A DNA stretch of 64,000 bases from Prosthecomicrobium sp. N25 (GTDB lineage Bacteria; Pseudomonadota; Alphaproteobacteria; Rhizobiales; Ancalomicrobiaceae), in the NCBI RefSeq assembly GCF_037203705.1, contig NZ_JBBCAT010000001.1:186001-250000 (forward strand). Direction: 5' to 3'. Both the position numbers and the translations under genes were made by a program. The notes under the pieces were generated by a model, which made no database searches, had not been told where the DNA came from, and worked only from the letters and a program-made list of their open reading frames with translations. Shown here piece by piece: positions 46,061 through 57,168 of the stretch (positions are counted from its first letter, which is position 1; every line of letters begins with the position of its first letter).

Positions 46061-47940
46061 ACGGCCCCCGGCTCGACCGCCGGCAGGTGACGGGCGGTCT
46101 CGCGGCCGCCCTCGCGCTGCCGGCCGGGGCCGCCCTGCTCGGGCCGATGCCGGCGGCCGCGCAGGGCGAGGGCGAGCGGCACGGGCTCTCCTATTTCGGC
46201 GACCTCAAGTACCCGGCCGACTTCCGCCATTTCGACTACGTGAACCCCGCGGCCCCGAAGGGCGGCCGGCTCGTCACCGTGCCCTCCCAGTGGGCCTTCA
46301 ACCAGAACCCGAGCACCTTCAACTCGCTCAACACGCTGATCCTGCGCGGCGACGCGGCGGTCGGACTGGAAGGCACCTTCTCGGCCCTCATGGTGCGCGG
46401 CCTCGACGAGCCCGACGCGGTCTACGGCCTCGTGGCGCGCTCGGTCTCGATCCGTGACGGCGGCAACAGCTACGTGTTCCGGCTCAGGCCCGAGGCGCGG
46501 TTCCACGACGGCTCCCCGATCAGCGCCGAGGACGTCGCCTTCTCGCTCAACACCCTGAAGGAGAAGGGCCACCCCGCGATTTCGCTGACCATCCGCGAGA
46601 TGGCCGGCGCCGAGGCGACCGGATGGGATACGGTGGTGGTCCGCTTCACGGGGCGGCAGTCGCGCGGCCTGCCGCTCGTGGTCGCGACGCTCCCGATCGT
46701 CTCGAAGGCCTACTACGCGACCCGGCCCTTCGACCAGACCACCATGGAGCCGCCGCTCGGCTCCGGACCCTACCGGGTCGGCCGCTTCGAGGCCGGGCGC
46801 TACATCGAGTACGAGCGGGTGGCGGACTGGTGGGGCCGGGACCTGCCGGTCTCGGTCGGCCAGAACAATTTCGACGTCATCCGCTACGAGATGTTCCGCG
46901 AGCGCAACGTCGCTTTCGAGGCCTTCAAGGCGGGGCAGTACCTGCTGCGCGAGGAGTTCACCTCGCTGACCTGGGCCACCCAGTACGACTTCCCGGCCAT
47001 TGCCGAGAAGAAGGTGGTCCGCTTCGAACTGGAAGACCAGTCGCCCTCCGGCCGGCAGGGCTGGTACCTCAACACGCGGCGCGAGAAGTTCGCCGACCCG
47101 CGCGTGCGCGAAGCCCTCGGCCTCGCCTTCGACTTCGAGTGGACCAACAAGAACGTCTTCTTCGGCAGCTACACGCGCGTCCACTCCTTCTTCGTCAACA
47201 CCGAGTACGAGGCGACCGGAACGCCGTCGTCGGCGGAGCTGGCGCTCCTGGAACCCTACCGTGGCAAGGTCTCCGACGAGGTCTTCGGCGAGGCCTGGCG
47301 GGCGCCCGTCTCCGACGGGTCCGGACGCGACCGTGCCACGCTCCGCCGCGCCAGCCAGCTTCTCGCCGAGGCGGGCTGGACCTTGCAGAACGGCGCCCTG
47401 CGGAACCGGCGCGGCGAGGCGCTGACCATGGAGTTCCTGGACAGCGACACGAGCTTCCAGCGCGTGGTCGGGCCGTTCCAGGAGAACCTGAAGCGGATCG
47501 GCGTCGACAGCACGAGCCGCATCGTCGACCCCTCGCAATACCAGAAGCGCATCGACGAGTTCGACTTCGACGTCGTCTCCCGCCGCACCTCGATGGCGCC
47601 GACGCCCGAGGAGAGCATGCGCGAGGCCTGGTCGAGCGCCACGGCCGACAAGCCCGGCTCCGCGAACCTGCCCGGCATCAAGGACCCGGTCGTCGACGCC
47701 CTGGTCGACAAGGCGCTCGCCGCGACCACCCGCGAGGATCTCGTCACGATCTGCCGCGCCCTCGACCGGGTGCTGCGGTCCGGGCGCTACTGGATCCCGC
47801 ACTGGTACAAGGGGTCGCACTGGATCGCCATGTGGGACGTCTATGCGCGGCCCGCCGTGAAACCGCGCTATTCTCGCGGCATCCAGAACACCTGGTGGGT
47901 CGACCGCGACAAGGCGGCAGCCCTCGGCAAGGGACTCTGA
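46057..47940 (+). CDS. Second YejA-like solute-binding protein with Tat-type leader
   Basis: 627 residues from GTG 46057. The leader LDRRQVTGGLAAALALPAG carries a twin-arginine, so Tat export is likely, unlike the Sec-type leader of the first paralogue. The mature part repeats the same landmarks: HGLSYFGDLKYPADFRHFDY, VNPAAPKGGRLV, GSGPYRVGRFEAGRYIEYER. It is a clear tandem duplicate of yejA that has diverged. The overlap with yejA and with yejB (one base) shows one transcript. The two may offer different peptide specificities to one permease. Confidence 0.92.
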   Translation: MNGPRLDRRQVTGGLAAALALPAGAALLGPMPAAAQGEGERHGLSYFGDLKYPADFRHFDYVNPAAPKGGRLVTVPSQWAFNQNPSTFNSLNTLILRGDAAVGLEGTFSALMVRGLDEPDAVYGLVARSVSIRDGGNSYVFRLRPEARFHDGSPISAEDVAFSLNTLKEKGHPAISLTIREMAGAEATGWDTVVVRFTGRQSRGLPLVVATLPIVSKAYYATRPFDQTTMEPPLGSGPYRVGRFEAGRYIEYERVADWWGRDLPVSVGQNNFDVIRYEMFRERNVAFEAFKAGQYLLREEFTSLTWATQYDFPAIAEKKVVRFELEDQSPSGRQGWYLNTRREKFADPRVREALGLAFDFEWTNKNVFFGSYTRVHSFFVNTEYEATGTPSSAELALLEPYRGKVSDEVFGEAWRAPVSDGSGRDRATLRRASQLLAEAGWTLQNGALRNRRGEALTMEFLDSDTSFQRVVGPFQENLKRIGVDSTSRIVDPSQYQKRIDEFDFDVVSRRTSMAPTPEESMREAWSSATADKPGSANLPGIKDPVVDALVDKALAATTREDLVTICRALDRVLRSGRYWIPHWYKGSHWIAMWDVYARPAVKPRYSRGIQNTWWVDRDKAAALGKGL

Positions 47941-49052
47941 TGGGCGCCTACATCCTCCGCCGCATCCTGCTCATGATCCCGACCATGATCGGCATCATGG
48001 CGATCAGCTTCGCGGTCATCCAGTTCGCCCCCGGCGGGCCGGTCGAGCGCGTCATCGCCCAGCTGACCGGCACGGACTCGGGCGCGACCTCGCGCGTCTC
48101 CGGCGGCGGCGGCGACTTCGCCGGCCAGCAGCCGGGCGGCGCCCAGCAGGGCGGCGGCGACGTGAGCTCGAAGTACCGCGGCGCCCAGGGCCTCGACCCG
48201 GAGTTCATCAAGAAGCTCGAGAAGCAGTTCGGCTTCGACAAGCCCCCGCTCGAGCGCTTCCTCCTGATGATGAAGAGCTACCTGACCTTCGACTTCGGGC
48301 AGAGCTACTTCCGCGACGTGTCCGTCATGAAGCTGATCGCCGAGAAGATGCCGGTGTCGATCTCGCTCGGCCTGTGGATGACCCTGCTCACCTACCTGAT
48401 CTCGATCCCGCTCGGCATCCGCAAGGCGGTCCAGGACGGCTCCCGCTTCGACGTCTGGACCAGTGGGGTGCTGGTCATCGGCTACGCCATCCCGAGCTTC
48501 CTCTTCGCCATCTTCCTGATCGTGCTCTTCGCCGGCGGCTCCTTCTGGTCGATCTTCCCGCTCCGCGGCCTGTGGTCGGACAACTGGGCCTCCCTCACCT
48601 GGGGCGAGAAGGTCGTGGACTACTTCTGGCACCTCGTCCTGCCGCTGACCGCCATGGCGCTCGGCGCCTTCACGTCCTCCGCCTTCCTGACCAAGAACTC
48701 GTTCCTGGACGAGATCCGCAAGCAGTACGTCATGACGGCGCGCATGAAGGGCCTCACCGAACGCCAGGTGCTCTACGGCCACGTCTTCCGCAACGCCATG
48801 CTGCTCGTCATCGCGGGCTTCCCCGGGGCCTTCATCGGCGCCTTCTTCGGCGGCTCGCTGCTGATCGAGACGATCTTCTCGCTCGACGGCCTCGGCCTGC
48901 TCGGCTTCGAGTCCGTCGTCAACCGCGACTACCCGGTCGTCTTCGCCACCCTCTACGTCTTCTCTCTCGTGGGCCTGGTGGTCGGTCTCGTCTCGGACTT
49001 GACCTACACGTGGATCGACCCGCGCATCGACTTCGAAAGCCGGGAGGTCTGA
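47940..49052 (+). CDS. yejB: ABC transporter permease, YejB
   Basis: 370 residues. Six membrane helices, the first being ILRRILLMIPTMIGIMAISF. A Gly/Gln-rich periplasmic loop at about 43-80 follows the first helix, as in E. coli YejB. The EAA coupling loop is QYVMTARMKGLTERQVLYGH with the conserved Gly. The ending SDLTYTWIDPRIDFESREV is typical of YejB/DppB. It forms the channel with YejE. Confidence 0.95.
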   Translation: MGAYILRRILLMIPTMIGIMAISFAVIQFAPGGPVERVIAQLTGTDSGATSRVSGGGGDFAGQQPGGAQQGGGDVSSKYRGAQGLDPEFIKKLEKQFGFDKPPLERFLLMMKSYLTFDFGQSYFRDVSVMKLIAEKMPVSISLGLWMTLLTYLISIPLGIRKAVQDGSRFDVWTSGVLVIGYAIPSFLFAIFLIVLFAGGSFWSIFPLRGLWSDNWASLTWGEKVVDYFWHLVLPLTAMALGAFTSSAFLTKNSFLDEIRKQYVMTARMKGLTERQVLYGHVFRNAMLLVIAGFPGAFIGAFFGGSLLIETIFSLDGLGLLGFESVVNRDYPVVFATLYVFSLVGLVVGLVSDLTYTWIDPRIDFESREV

Positions 49053-49053
49053 C

Positions 49054-50190
49054 GTGGACGCCCGGACCCGCGATTCCATCGTGCGCAAGAGTCGCTTCGC
49101 CCTGTCGCCGCTGAACCAGCGGCGCCTGCGCAACTTCAAGGCCAACCGGCGCGGCTACGTCTCGCTGTGGGTCTTCATGATCCTCTTCGTCCTGTCGCTC
49201 TTCGCCGAGTTCCTCGCCAACGACCGGCCGATCCTGGTCGTCTACAAGGGCGAGTGGCTGACGCCGGTCTTCGTCGACTACCCGGAGGAGAAGTTCGGCG
49301 GCTTCCTGCCGCGCACGGACTTCCGCGACCCGGTGATCCGCGACGAGATCGCCGCCAACGGCTGGGCGCTCTGGCCGCCGATCCGCTACTCCTACAACAC
49401 CGTCAACCGCGAGATTCCGGATCCGGCGCCCGCCAAGCCGTCCTGGCTCTACGACAAGGACAAGCGCTGCGAGCGCTACGCCAAGGGCGCCGACGACCCG
49501 GACTGCGTGGTCGGCAACTGGAACTGGCTCGGCACCGACGACCAGGCCCGGGACGTGGTGGCGCGGCTCATCTACGGCTTCCGCATCTCGGTCCTGTTCG
49601 GCCTGATCCTGACCATCATCTCGTCCGTGGTCGGCATCGCGGCGGGCGCCGTGCAGGGCTACTTCGGCGGCTGGACCGACCTCCTGTTCCAGCGCTTCAT
49701 CGAGATCTGGACGTCGATCCCGTCCCTCTACCTGCTGCTGATCATCTCCTCCATCCTGGTGCCGAGCTTCTGGGTCCTGCTCGGGATCATGCTGCTCTTC
49801 TCCTGGGTCAGCCTGGTCGGCGTGGTCCGCGCCGAGTTCCTCAGGGCCCGCAACTTCGAATACGTGCGCGCCGCCCGCGCCCTCGGGGTCGGCAACCTGA
49901 CGATCATGTGGCGCCACCTGCTGCCCAACGCCATGGTGGCGACCCTGACCTTCATGCCCTTCCTGCTGAACGGCTCGATCACCACCCTGACCTCGCTCGA
50001 CTTCCTCGGCTTCGGCCTGCCGCCCGGCTCGCCGTCCCTCGGCGAGATGCTGGCCCAGGGCAAGAACAACCTCCAGGCGCCCTGGCTCGGCCTCTCGGGC
50101 TTTTTCGTCATCTCCATCATGCTGAGCCTGCTCGTCTTCGTCGGCGAGGCCGTCCGCGACGCCTTCGACCCGCGCAAGACCTTCTCGTGA
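49054..50190 (+). CDS. yejE: ABC transporter permease, YejE
   Basis: 378 residues from GTG 49054, one base after yejB. Family marks are SPLNQRRLRNFKANRRGYVS, GTDDQARDVVARLIYGFRIS and the EAA loop AARALGVGNLTIMWRHLLPN, plus GFGLPPGSPSLGEMLAQG. Six membrane segments are visible. In other genomes yejF follows directly; here two toxin-antitoxin genes intervene. Confidence 0.95.
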   Translation: MDARTRDSIVRKSRFALSPLNQRRLRNFKANRRGYVSLWVFMILFVLSLFAEFLANDRPILVVYKGEWLTPVFVDYPEEKFGGFLPRTDFRDPVIRDEIAANGWALWPPIRYSYNTVNREIPDPAPAKPSWLYDKDKRCERYAKGADDPDCVVGNWNWLGTDDQARDVVARLIYGFRISVLFGLILTIISSVVGIAAGAVQGYFGGWTDLLFQRFIEIWTSIPSLYLLLIISSILVPSFWVLLGIMLLFSWVSLVGVVRAEFLRARNFEYVRAARALGVGNLTIMWRHLLPNAMVATLTFMPFLLNGSITTLTSLDFLGFGLPPGSPSLGEMLAQGKNNLQAPWLGLSGFFVISIMLSLLVFVGEAVRDAFDPRKTFS

Positions 50191-50216
50191 TAGGATTGGC
50201 GGAAAGGAGTTCGGCG

Positions 50217-50438
50217 ATGAACGAGACGCTCAGAAAAGTGACGGTCGCGTCCGCGCTGCCGGACGATCTCAGAGGCAAAATCGAGCCCGGAAACGCAGTC
50301 CGGGTCACGGTCGAGGATCTCGGTCGGCCGCTGCTGCCCGTGGATCGTGTGCTCGCGCTGCAAGGCGCGGGCTCGTACATGAAGACCTCCATCGACCAGG
50401 CCGTGGCGCGAATCCGCAGCTTGCGGGATGACGACTGA
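50217..50438 (+). CDS. Probable antitoxin of a PIN-domain toxin-antitoxin pair
   Basis: 73 residues. AAAGGAG lies before the ATG. The N-terminal part (VRVTVEDLGRPLLPVD) may be the DNA-binding or dimer part, and the C-terminal SIDQAVARIRSLRDDD looks like the short helix that blocks the toxin. No named antitoxin family is certain. Its stop is three bases before the PIN gene start. Base composition is visibly less GC-rich than the yej genes around it, pointing to acquisition. Confidence 0.72.
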   Translation: MNETLRKVTVASALPDDLRGKIEPGNAVRVTVEDLGRPLLPVDRVLALQGAGSYMKTSIDQAVARIRSLRDDD

Positions 50439-50441
50439 AAA

Positions 50442-50860
50442 ATGCGGATCTACCTCGATGCGAATTTCTTCATCGCCTATGTGGAGAACCCTGAGCTCGA
50501 TCTGAGCCCGGTCGTCCGGTGGTGCGCTCGCGACGGTTGGCGGCTTGTCACGAGCGAGTTCACCTTGGCGGAGGTGCTAGTCCTGCCGCTGAAGATCGGA
50601 GATGCTTCGTTGGCACGATCCTACGAGGAACTGATGGCATCGGAGCAAGTGATCCAGGTCATGTCCGTGTCTCGGGCTGTGTTGATGAAGTGCGCCGAAG
50701 TCCGGGCCACGATCGGGAACCGGACGCCGGATGCCATTCACATCGCGACCGCGCTGTTGGCGGGATGCGATGTCTTTCTGTCGTCGGATCAGCGCATCCG
50801 ACTGCCGGCTGGGCTGAGACGCGTTCCACTGGGCAACATCGCGGAACTGGACTCGAAATC

Positions 50861-50864
<4 letters not shown>
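50442..50864 (+). CDS. PIN-domain toxin ribonuclease, VapC-like
   Basis: 140 residues. The four acidic PIN residues are present: Asp6 (IYLDANFFI), Glu44 (TLAEVL), Asp97 (TPDAIHIATAL) and Asp116 (LSSDQRIR). It should cut RNA and be held in check by the upstream small protein. Composition is nearer 60% GC by eye, against above 70% nearby, with more A/T-ending codons. Its stop overlaps the GTG start of yejF (GTGA), so the importer ATPase is translated behind the toxin. Confidence 0.88.
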
Positions 50865-52489
<1,625 letters not shown>

Positions 52490-52540
52490 CGGCCGCCCCG
52501 GCGCGCCAGCGGACGGTCGCGCCCCGCGCTTTTGCAGTGC

Positions 52541-52565
52541 GGAACCATCCCTGTCCTCACCGGTT
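52541..52565 (+). promoter_or_regulatory. EcfG-like general-stress promoter of treZ-treY
   Basis: GGAAC (52541-52545), 16 bases, then GGTT (52562-52565). The alphaproteobacterial EcfG sigma factor recognises GGAAC-N16/17-CGTT, so this has one mismatch in the -10. It is in the only sizeable gap before treZ, 152 bases ahead of the chosen ATG. Trehalose synthesis is a common EcfG-controlled function. Confidence 0.6.
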
Positions 52566-52717
52566 CTGAGCCCCGACCGCCCCTGACCCGCGCGAGCGCC
52601 GGGGGCGGTCGCGGGTCCGGCGGATCGTCGCCGCCCGCCGTCGTCGGGCAGGACCGGGGCCGTCGCGTGTCAGATCGAGAAGCCAGCCCTCGCCGCCTCC
52701 AGGCCGGACCGGACCGC

Positions 52718-54511
52718 ATGGGCGCCGCACCCCCGGTGGACTCCGACCTCCGCCTCGGCGTCACGCGCTTCGGCCCCCGCGTCCAGGCGGAGGGGACGCT
52801 GTTCCGGCTCTGGGCGCCCTCGGCCCCGGCCGTCGAGCTGGTGCTCGCGAACGGGACGCTCCCGATGGCGGCGCGGGGCGGCGGCTGGTTCGACGTCCTC
52901 GCCCCGGGCACCGGCCCCGGCGCGCGCTACCGCTTCCGTATCGGCGACCGCGACTGGCCCGACCCGGCCTCGCGCCTGCAGGAGGGCGGGCCGGACGGCT
53001 GGTCCGTCGTCCCCCATCCGTCCCTCGCCTGGCGCAGCCGGCGCCTCGGCCGGCCCTGGGCCGAGATGGTGATCTCGGAGCTGCATGTCGGCACCGCGAC
53101 CCCCGAGGGGACCTTCCGGGCCCTGGCGAAGCGCCTCGGGCACTATGCGGAGGCCGGCGTGACGGCGATCCAGCTCATGCCCGTCGCCGAGTTCGCCGGC
53201 AGCCGCGGCTGGGGCTACGACGGGGTGCTGCCCTTCGCCGTCAAGGCCGACTACGGCCGCCCGGAGGATCTCGCGGAGCTCGTCCGCCGCGCCCACACGC
53301 TCGGCCTCTCGGTCTTCCTGGACGTGGTCTACAACCACTTCGGCCCGACCGGGAACGGGCTCGAGACCTACGCCCCCGAATTCTTCGCGGCCGGCGTCCT
53401 GACGCCCTGGGGCCCGGCGATCGATTTCGAGCGTCCGGAGGTCCGGCGCTTCTTCATCGAGAACGCCCGCGGCTGGGTCGAGAACTTCGGCATCGACGGC
53501 CTGCGCTTCGACGCCGTCCACGCCTTCCAGGGCCCGGCGCGGGCGGTCTTCCTGCGTGAACTGGCCGAGACGCTGAACGCCCTGGAGCCGCGGCCGCACC
53601 TGGTTCTGGAGAACGAGCACAACGAGGCCAGTCTCCTCGGTGGGGCGCACGACGTCGCCGCCCATCTCTACCGCGCCCAGTGGAACGACGACTTCCACCA
53701 TGTCTTCCACGTCGCCGTCACGGGCGAATCGGATGGCTACTACGCCGCCTACGCGGAGGGCACCGCCGCACGGGTCGCCCGCGTGCTCCAGCAGGGCTTC
53801 GACTACCAGGGCGACCCGAACCCGCTGCGCGGCGGCGTCCCCCGGGGCGAAGTCTCCGCCGGCCTGCACCCGACCGCCTTCGTCAGCTTCCTGCAGAACC
53901 ACGATCAGGTCGGCAACCGCGCCTTCGGGGAACGGCTCACTGATCTGGCTCCTCCGGAGGCCGTGCGCCTCCTGCGCTTCGCCCTCCTGCTCGCCCCGCA
54001 GGTGCCCATGCTGTTCATGGGCGAGGAATACGACGAGCGCCGGCCGTTCCGCTTCTTCTGCGATTTCGAGGGCGACCTCGCCGAGGCGGTGCGGTCCGGC
54101 CGCCGGGCGGAGTTCGCCCAGTTCGCCGCCTTTGCGGGCACCGAGATCCCCGACCCGCTCGATCCGGCCACCCGCGATGCCTGCCGGCTCGACTGGGCGC
54201 GCCTGGACACGCCCGAGGGCGCCGAGGCCTTCGCGTTCACCCGTCGCTGCCTGCAGTGGCGGCGCCGCTTCGTGACCCCGCTCCTCGGCTCGGCCTTCCG
54301 CGGCGCCGAAGCCGGCGCGGTCGGCCCCATCGTGGTGGCGCGCTGGGACTTCGAGGCCGGCAGCTACGGACTTGCCCTCAATCTCTCGCCCGCCACCCGC
54401 TTCGCCCGCGTCCCCGCGCCCCGCGCGGAGGCGGCGGCCGGCGAGGTCAGGCCAGGCTCGGGGCACTGGGTCTTCGAATCCTTCTCGGGGGCGCTATGGC
54501 TGCCGCAGTGA
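52718..54511 (+). CDS. treZ: Malto-oligosyltrehalose trehalohydrolase
   Basis: 597 residues from ATG 52718; GTG 52667 is an alternative adding 17 residues. It releases trehalose from maltooligosyl-trehalose. An N-terminal early-set domain (VTRFGPRVQAEGTLFRLWAP) precedes the GH13 barrel with DVVYNHFGPTGNGLE, the nucleophile in GLRFDAVHAF, the acid Glu in HLVLENEHNE, and SFLQNHDQVGNRAFG. It overlaps treY by 16 bases, so the two enzymes are made together. The pair makes trehalose from glycogen-type glucans; treX and glycogen genes are not in the window. Confidence 0.95.
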   Translation: MGAAPPVDSDLRLGVTRFGPRVQAEGTLFRLWAPSAPAVELVLANGTLPMAARGGGWFDVLAPGTGPGARYRFRIGDRDWPDPASRLQEGGPDGWSVVPHPSLAWRSRRLGRPWAEMVISELHVGTATPEGTFRALAKRLGHYAEAGVTAIQLMPVAEFAGSRGWGYDGVLPFAVKADYGRPEDLAELVRRAHTLGLSVFLDVVYNHFGPTGNGLETYAPEFFAAGVLTPWGPAIDFERPEVRRFFIENARGWVENFGIDGLRFDAVHAFQGPARAVFLRELAETLNALEPRPHLVLENEHNEASLLGGAHDVAAHLYRAQWNDDFHHVFHVAVTGESDGYYAAYAEGTAARVARVLQQGFDYQGDPNPLRGGVPRGEVSAGLHPTAFVSFLQNHDQVGNRAFGERLTDLAPPEAVRLLRFALLLAPQVPMLFMGEEYDERRPFRFFCDFEGDLAEAVRSGRRAEFAQFAAFAGTEIPDPLDPATRDACRLDWARLDTPEGAEAFAFTRRCLQWRRRFVTPLLGSAFRGAEAGAVGPIVVARWDFEAGSYGLALNLSPATRFARVPAPRAEAAAGEVRPGSGHWVFESFSGALWLPQ

Positions 54512-57099
54512 TCCGCAACCGCCTCCGCGCGACCTATCGCCTCCAGTTCGAGAAGGACTTCACCTTCGCGGATGCGGAGCGCCTGGTACCCTACCTGGTC
54601 GACCTCGGCGTCTCGCATCTCTACGCCTCGCCCATCTTCCAGGCCCGGCCGGGCTCGCGGCACGGCTACGACATCGTCGACCACGCGGCCGTCAACCCGG
54701 AACTCGGCGGCGAGGCCGCCTTCCGCAGCTTCGCCCGCGCCTGCAAGGCCGCGGGCCTCGGCATCATGCTCGACATCGTCCCGAACCACGCCGGGATCGC
54801 CGGATCCGACAACGCTGCCTGGCTCGACGCCCTCGAGTTCGGCCCGCGCTCGCTCCTCGCGTCCCGCTTCGACATCGACTGGCGCCGCGGACCGGTGACG
54901 CTCGCGGTGCTCGACGCGCCGCTCGCCGACGTGGTCGCGGCGGGCCGGATCCGCGCCGAGGTCGACGCCCCCGCCGGGCGCATTCTGGCCGTTTGGCACG
55001 ACACCCGCCTGCCGCTGAGGCCGGCGAGCTATGCCGGCCTCGCCGATCCCGGACAGGACGGGGAGGGCGCGGAGGCCTTCGCGGCCTGGGCGGCCACGGA
55101 CGACCTCGCCCTGCCGGCCGAGGAGCGCGACCGCCTGCGCGACGGGCTCGCTGCGGCCCTCGCCGATCCGGTCTTCATGCGCGCCGTGCAAGCCCGCCTC
55201 GCCGACCCCGACCGGCTCGCCGACCTCCTCGGGCGGCAGAATTTCCGCCTCGTCCCCTGGCAGCTCGGCGCGGCCGCCCTGACCTACCGCCGCTTCTTCG
55301 ACATCACCGACCTCGCCGGCCTCAGGGTCGAGGATCCCGACGTGTTCGAGGCGCTCCATCGCCTGCCGCTCGGCTTCGTGCGGGAGGGGCTCGTGGACGG
55401 GCTCCGCGTCGACCACGTCGACGGTCTCGCCGACCCGGAGGGTTACTGCCGCCGCCTGCGCGCGGCGGTCGGATCAGACGTCACCATCCACCTGGAGAAG
55501 ATCCTCGGGCCCGACGAGGAGCTGCGCGACTGGCCGGTCGACGGCACCACCGGCTACGAGTACCTGAACCGCATCAACGGGCTCTTCGTCGACCCCGACG
55601 GCTACGCGCGCCTCGCCGGCTACGCGGGCTCCCTCGGCCTCCCCGGAACCCCGGAGGAGCGGGTCGCCGACGCCAAGCGCGAGATCCTGGCCACCGGACT
55701 TCGGGGCGAGCTGCGCACCCTGGCGGCGCTCGCGGCCGGGCTGGTCAAGGGCCGCGGTGCGGAGGACCTGCCCAGGGCCGCCCTGCGGCGTGCCCTCGTC
55801 GAACTGATCGCCGCGCTCCCGGTCTATCGGACCTACATCGCCGGCGAGGTCTCGGCCGAGGACCGCCGGCTGCTGGCGACCGCCGCCGAGGAGGCGGCCG
55901 CCCGGCTCGGGCCGATCGGCCGGCGCGCCCTGGAGGCGGTGCTGGGTCTCCTGCTGTTCGCGCCGGGCCGGCCCGGCCCCGACCGGTTCCGCCGTCGCTT
56001 CCAGCAGCTCTCCGGCCCCGCCATGGCCAAGGGCTACGAGGATACCGAGCTCTACCGCTTCCCCGGCCTCCTCTCGGTGAACGAGGTCGGCAGTCACCTG
56101 ACCCATCCCGCCACGGCTCCCGAGGCCTTCCACGCCGCCGCCGCCCGCATCGCCGAACGCCACCCCGCCTGCCTGGTCGCGCTCTCCACCCACGACACCA
56201 AGCGCGGGTCGGACACGCGCGCCCGCCTCAACCTCCTCTCGGAGATGCCGGACGACTGGCTCGCCCTCTGCCGCGCCTGGTCGGAGCGGCACGCGCCCCT
56301 GCGGCGTCGGGTCGAGGGCGGGCCGGCGCCCGACGCCGTCGACGAGGCCTTCCTCTACCAGACCCTCTTCGGGGCCTGGCCCGTCTCGGCCGACCGCGTC
56401 GCGGAATACTGGACCAAGGCCCTGCGGGAGGCGAAGCGGCACACGGCCTGGGTCGGCGGCGACCCCGCCTACGAGGCGGCCGCGATGGACTTCGCGCGGG
56501 CCCTCCTCGAGGGGCCGGACGGCGAGGCCTTCCGGGCCGACATGGCCGGGCTCGTCGAAAGGACCTGCGTGGCGGGACGCCGGAACGGACTGTCCCAGAC
56601 GGTCCTGCAGCTGACCATGCCGGGCGTGCCCGACGTCTACCGGGGCTCGGAGCGCTGGGACCCGGTCCTGGTCGACCCCGACAACCGCCGGCCGCTCGAC
56701 TGGGAGGCGATCACCGCCGGCCTCGCCGCCGAGGTCCTCCCGGATCTCGAACGCGACCACGACGGGCTCGCCAAGCAGCGGGTCGTTGCGGACCTGCTCG
56801 CGCTGCGCGGGGCCTCCCCGCACCTCTTCGTCGGCGCACCGTACCAGCCGCTCGCGCCGGTCGGGGCGGGGGGCGTGGTCGCCTTCATGCGGCGGACCCG
56901 CGACGAGGCCCTCGTCGTCGCGGTCTCGACCCGGGCGCTGGCCCCCGGCGAGGACGTCGTCGCCGTGCCGGTGCCGCTGCAACGCTGGTCGCTGCGCCAG
57001 TCGATCGTCGGCGGACCCGCGGAGGTGGCCGATAACGCGCTACGCCTCCGCAGGTCGGCCCTGCCGCTCGCGGTCGTGCTCGATTGCCTGCCTGATTGA
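54496..57099 (+). CDS. treY: Malto-oligosyltrehalose synthase
   Basis: 867 residues. It isomerises the reducing-end linkage of maltodextrins to trehalose type. GH13 marks are TYRLQFEKDFTFADAERLVP, HLYASPIFQARPGSRHGYD, MLDIVPNHAGI, the nucleophile region GLRVDHVDGLADPEGY, HLEKILGPDE and LVALSTHDTKRGSDTRARL. The ATG lies inside the 3' end of treZ. With treZ it forms the TreYZ route to the compatible solute trehalose, protective in dryness and osmotic stress. Confidence 0.96.
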   Translation: MAAAVIRNRLRATYRLQFEKDFTFADAERLVPYLVDLGVSHLYASPIFQARPGSRHGYDIVDHAAVNPELGGEAAFRSFARACKAAGLGIMLDIVPNHAGIAGSDNAAWLDALEFGPRSLLASRFDIDWRRGPVTLAVLDAPLADVVAAGRIRAEVDAPAGRILAVWHDTRLPLRPASYAGLADPGQDGEGAEAFAAWAATDDLALPAEERDRLRDGLAAALADPVFMRAVQARLADPDRLADLLGRQNFRLVPWQLGAAALTYRRFFDITDLAGLRVEDPDVFEALHRLPLGFVREGLVDGLRVDHVDGLADPEGYCRRLRAAVGSDVTIHLEKILGPDEELRDWPVDGTTGYEYLNRINGLFVDPDGYARLAGYAGSLGLPGTPEERVADAKREILATGLRGELRTLAALAAGLVKGRGAEDLPRAALRRALVELIAALPVYRTYIAGEVSAEDRRLLATAAEEAAARLGPIGRRALEAVLGLLLFAPGRPGPDRFRRRFQQLSGPAMAKGYEDTELYRFPGLLSVNEVGSHLTHPATAPEAFHAAAARIAERHPACLVALSTHDTKRGSDTRARLNLLSEMPDDWLALCRAWSERHAPLRRRVEGGPAPDAVDEAFLYQTLFGAWPVSADRVAEYWTKALREAKRHTAWVGGDPAYEAAAMDFARALLEGPDGEAFRADMAGLVERTCVAGRRNGLSQTVLQLTMPGVPDVYRGSERWDPVLVDPDNRRPLDWEAITAGLAAEVLPDLERDHDGLAKQRVVADLLALRGASPHLFVGAPYQPLAPVGAGGVVAFMRRTRDEALVVAVSTRALAPGEDVVAVPVPLQRWSLRQSIVGGPAEVADNALRLRRSALPLAVVLDCLPD

Positions 57100-57168
57100 C
57101 GTCGGCGGGAACCGGACGGCCGCGCTCACGATTGGTCTGCCGAGAAACCCAGAGTCAGGAGTCCGACC

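Noticed and set aside
48060-48180. Gly/Gln-rich insertion in YejB as an oddity
   Set aside because: E. coli YejB has a similar loop after its first helix, so it is a family feature.
57108-57132. EcfG-like box GGAAC-N16-CGAT upstream of the DUF2892-like gene
   Set aside because: One mismatch in the -10 core; noted as possible in the gene entry but not listed as a promoter.
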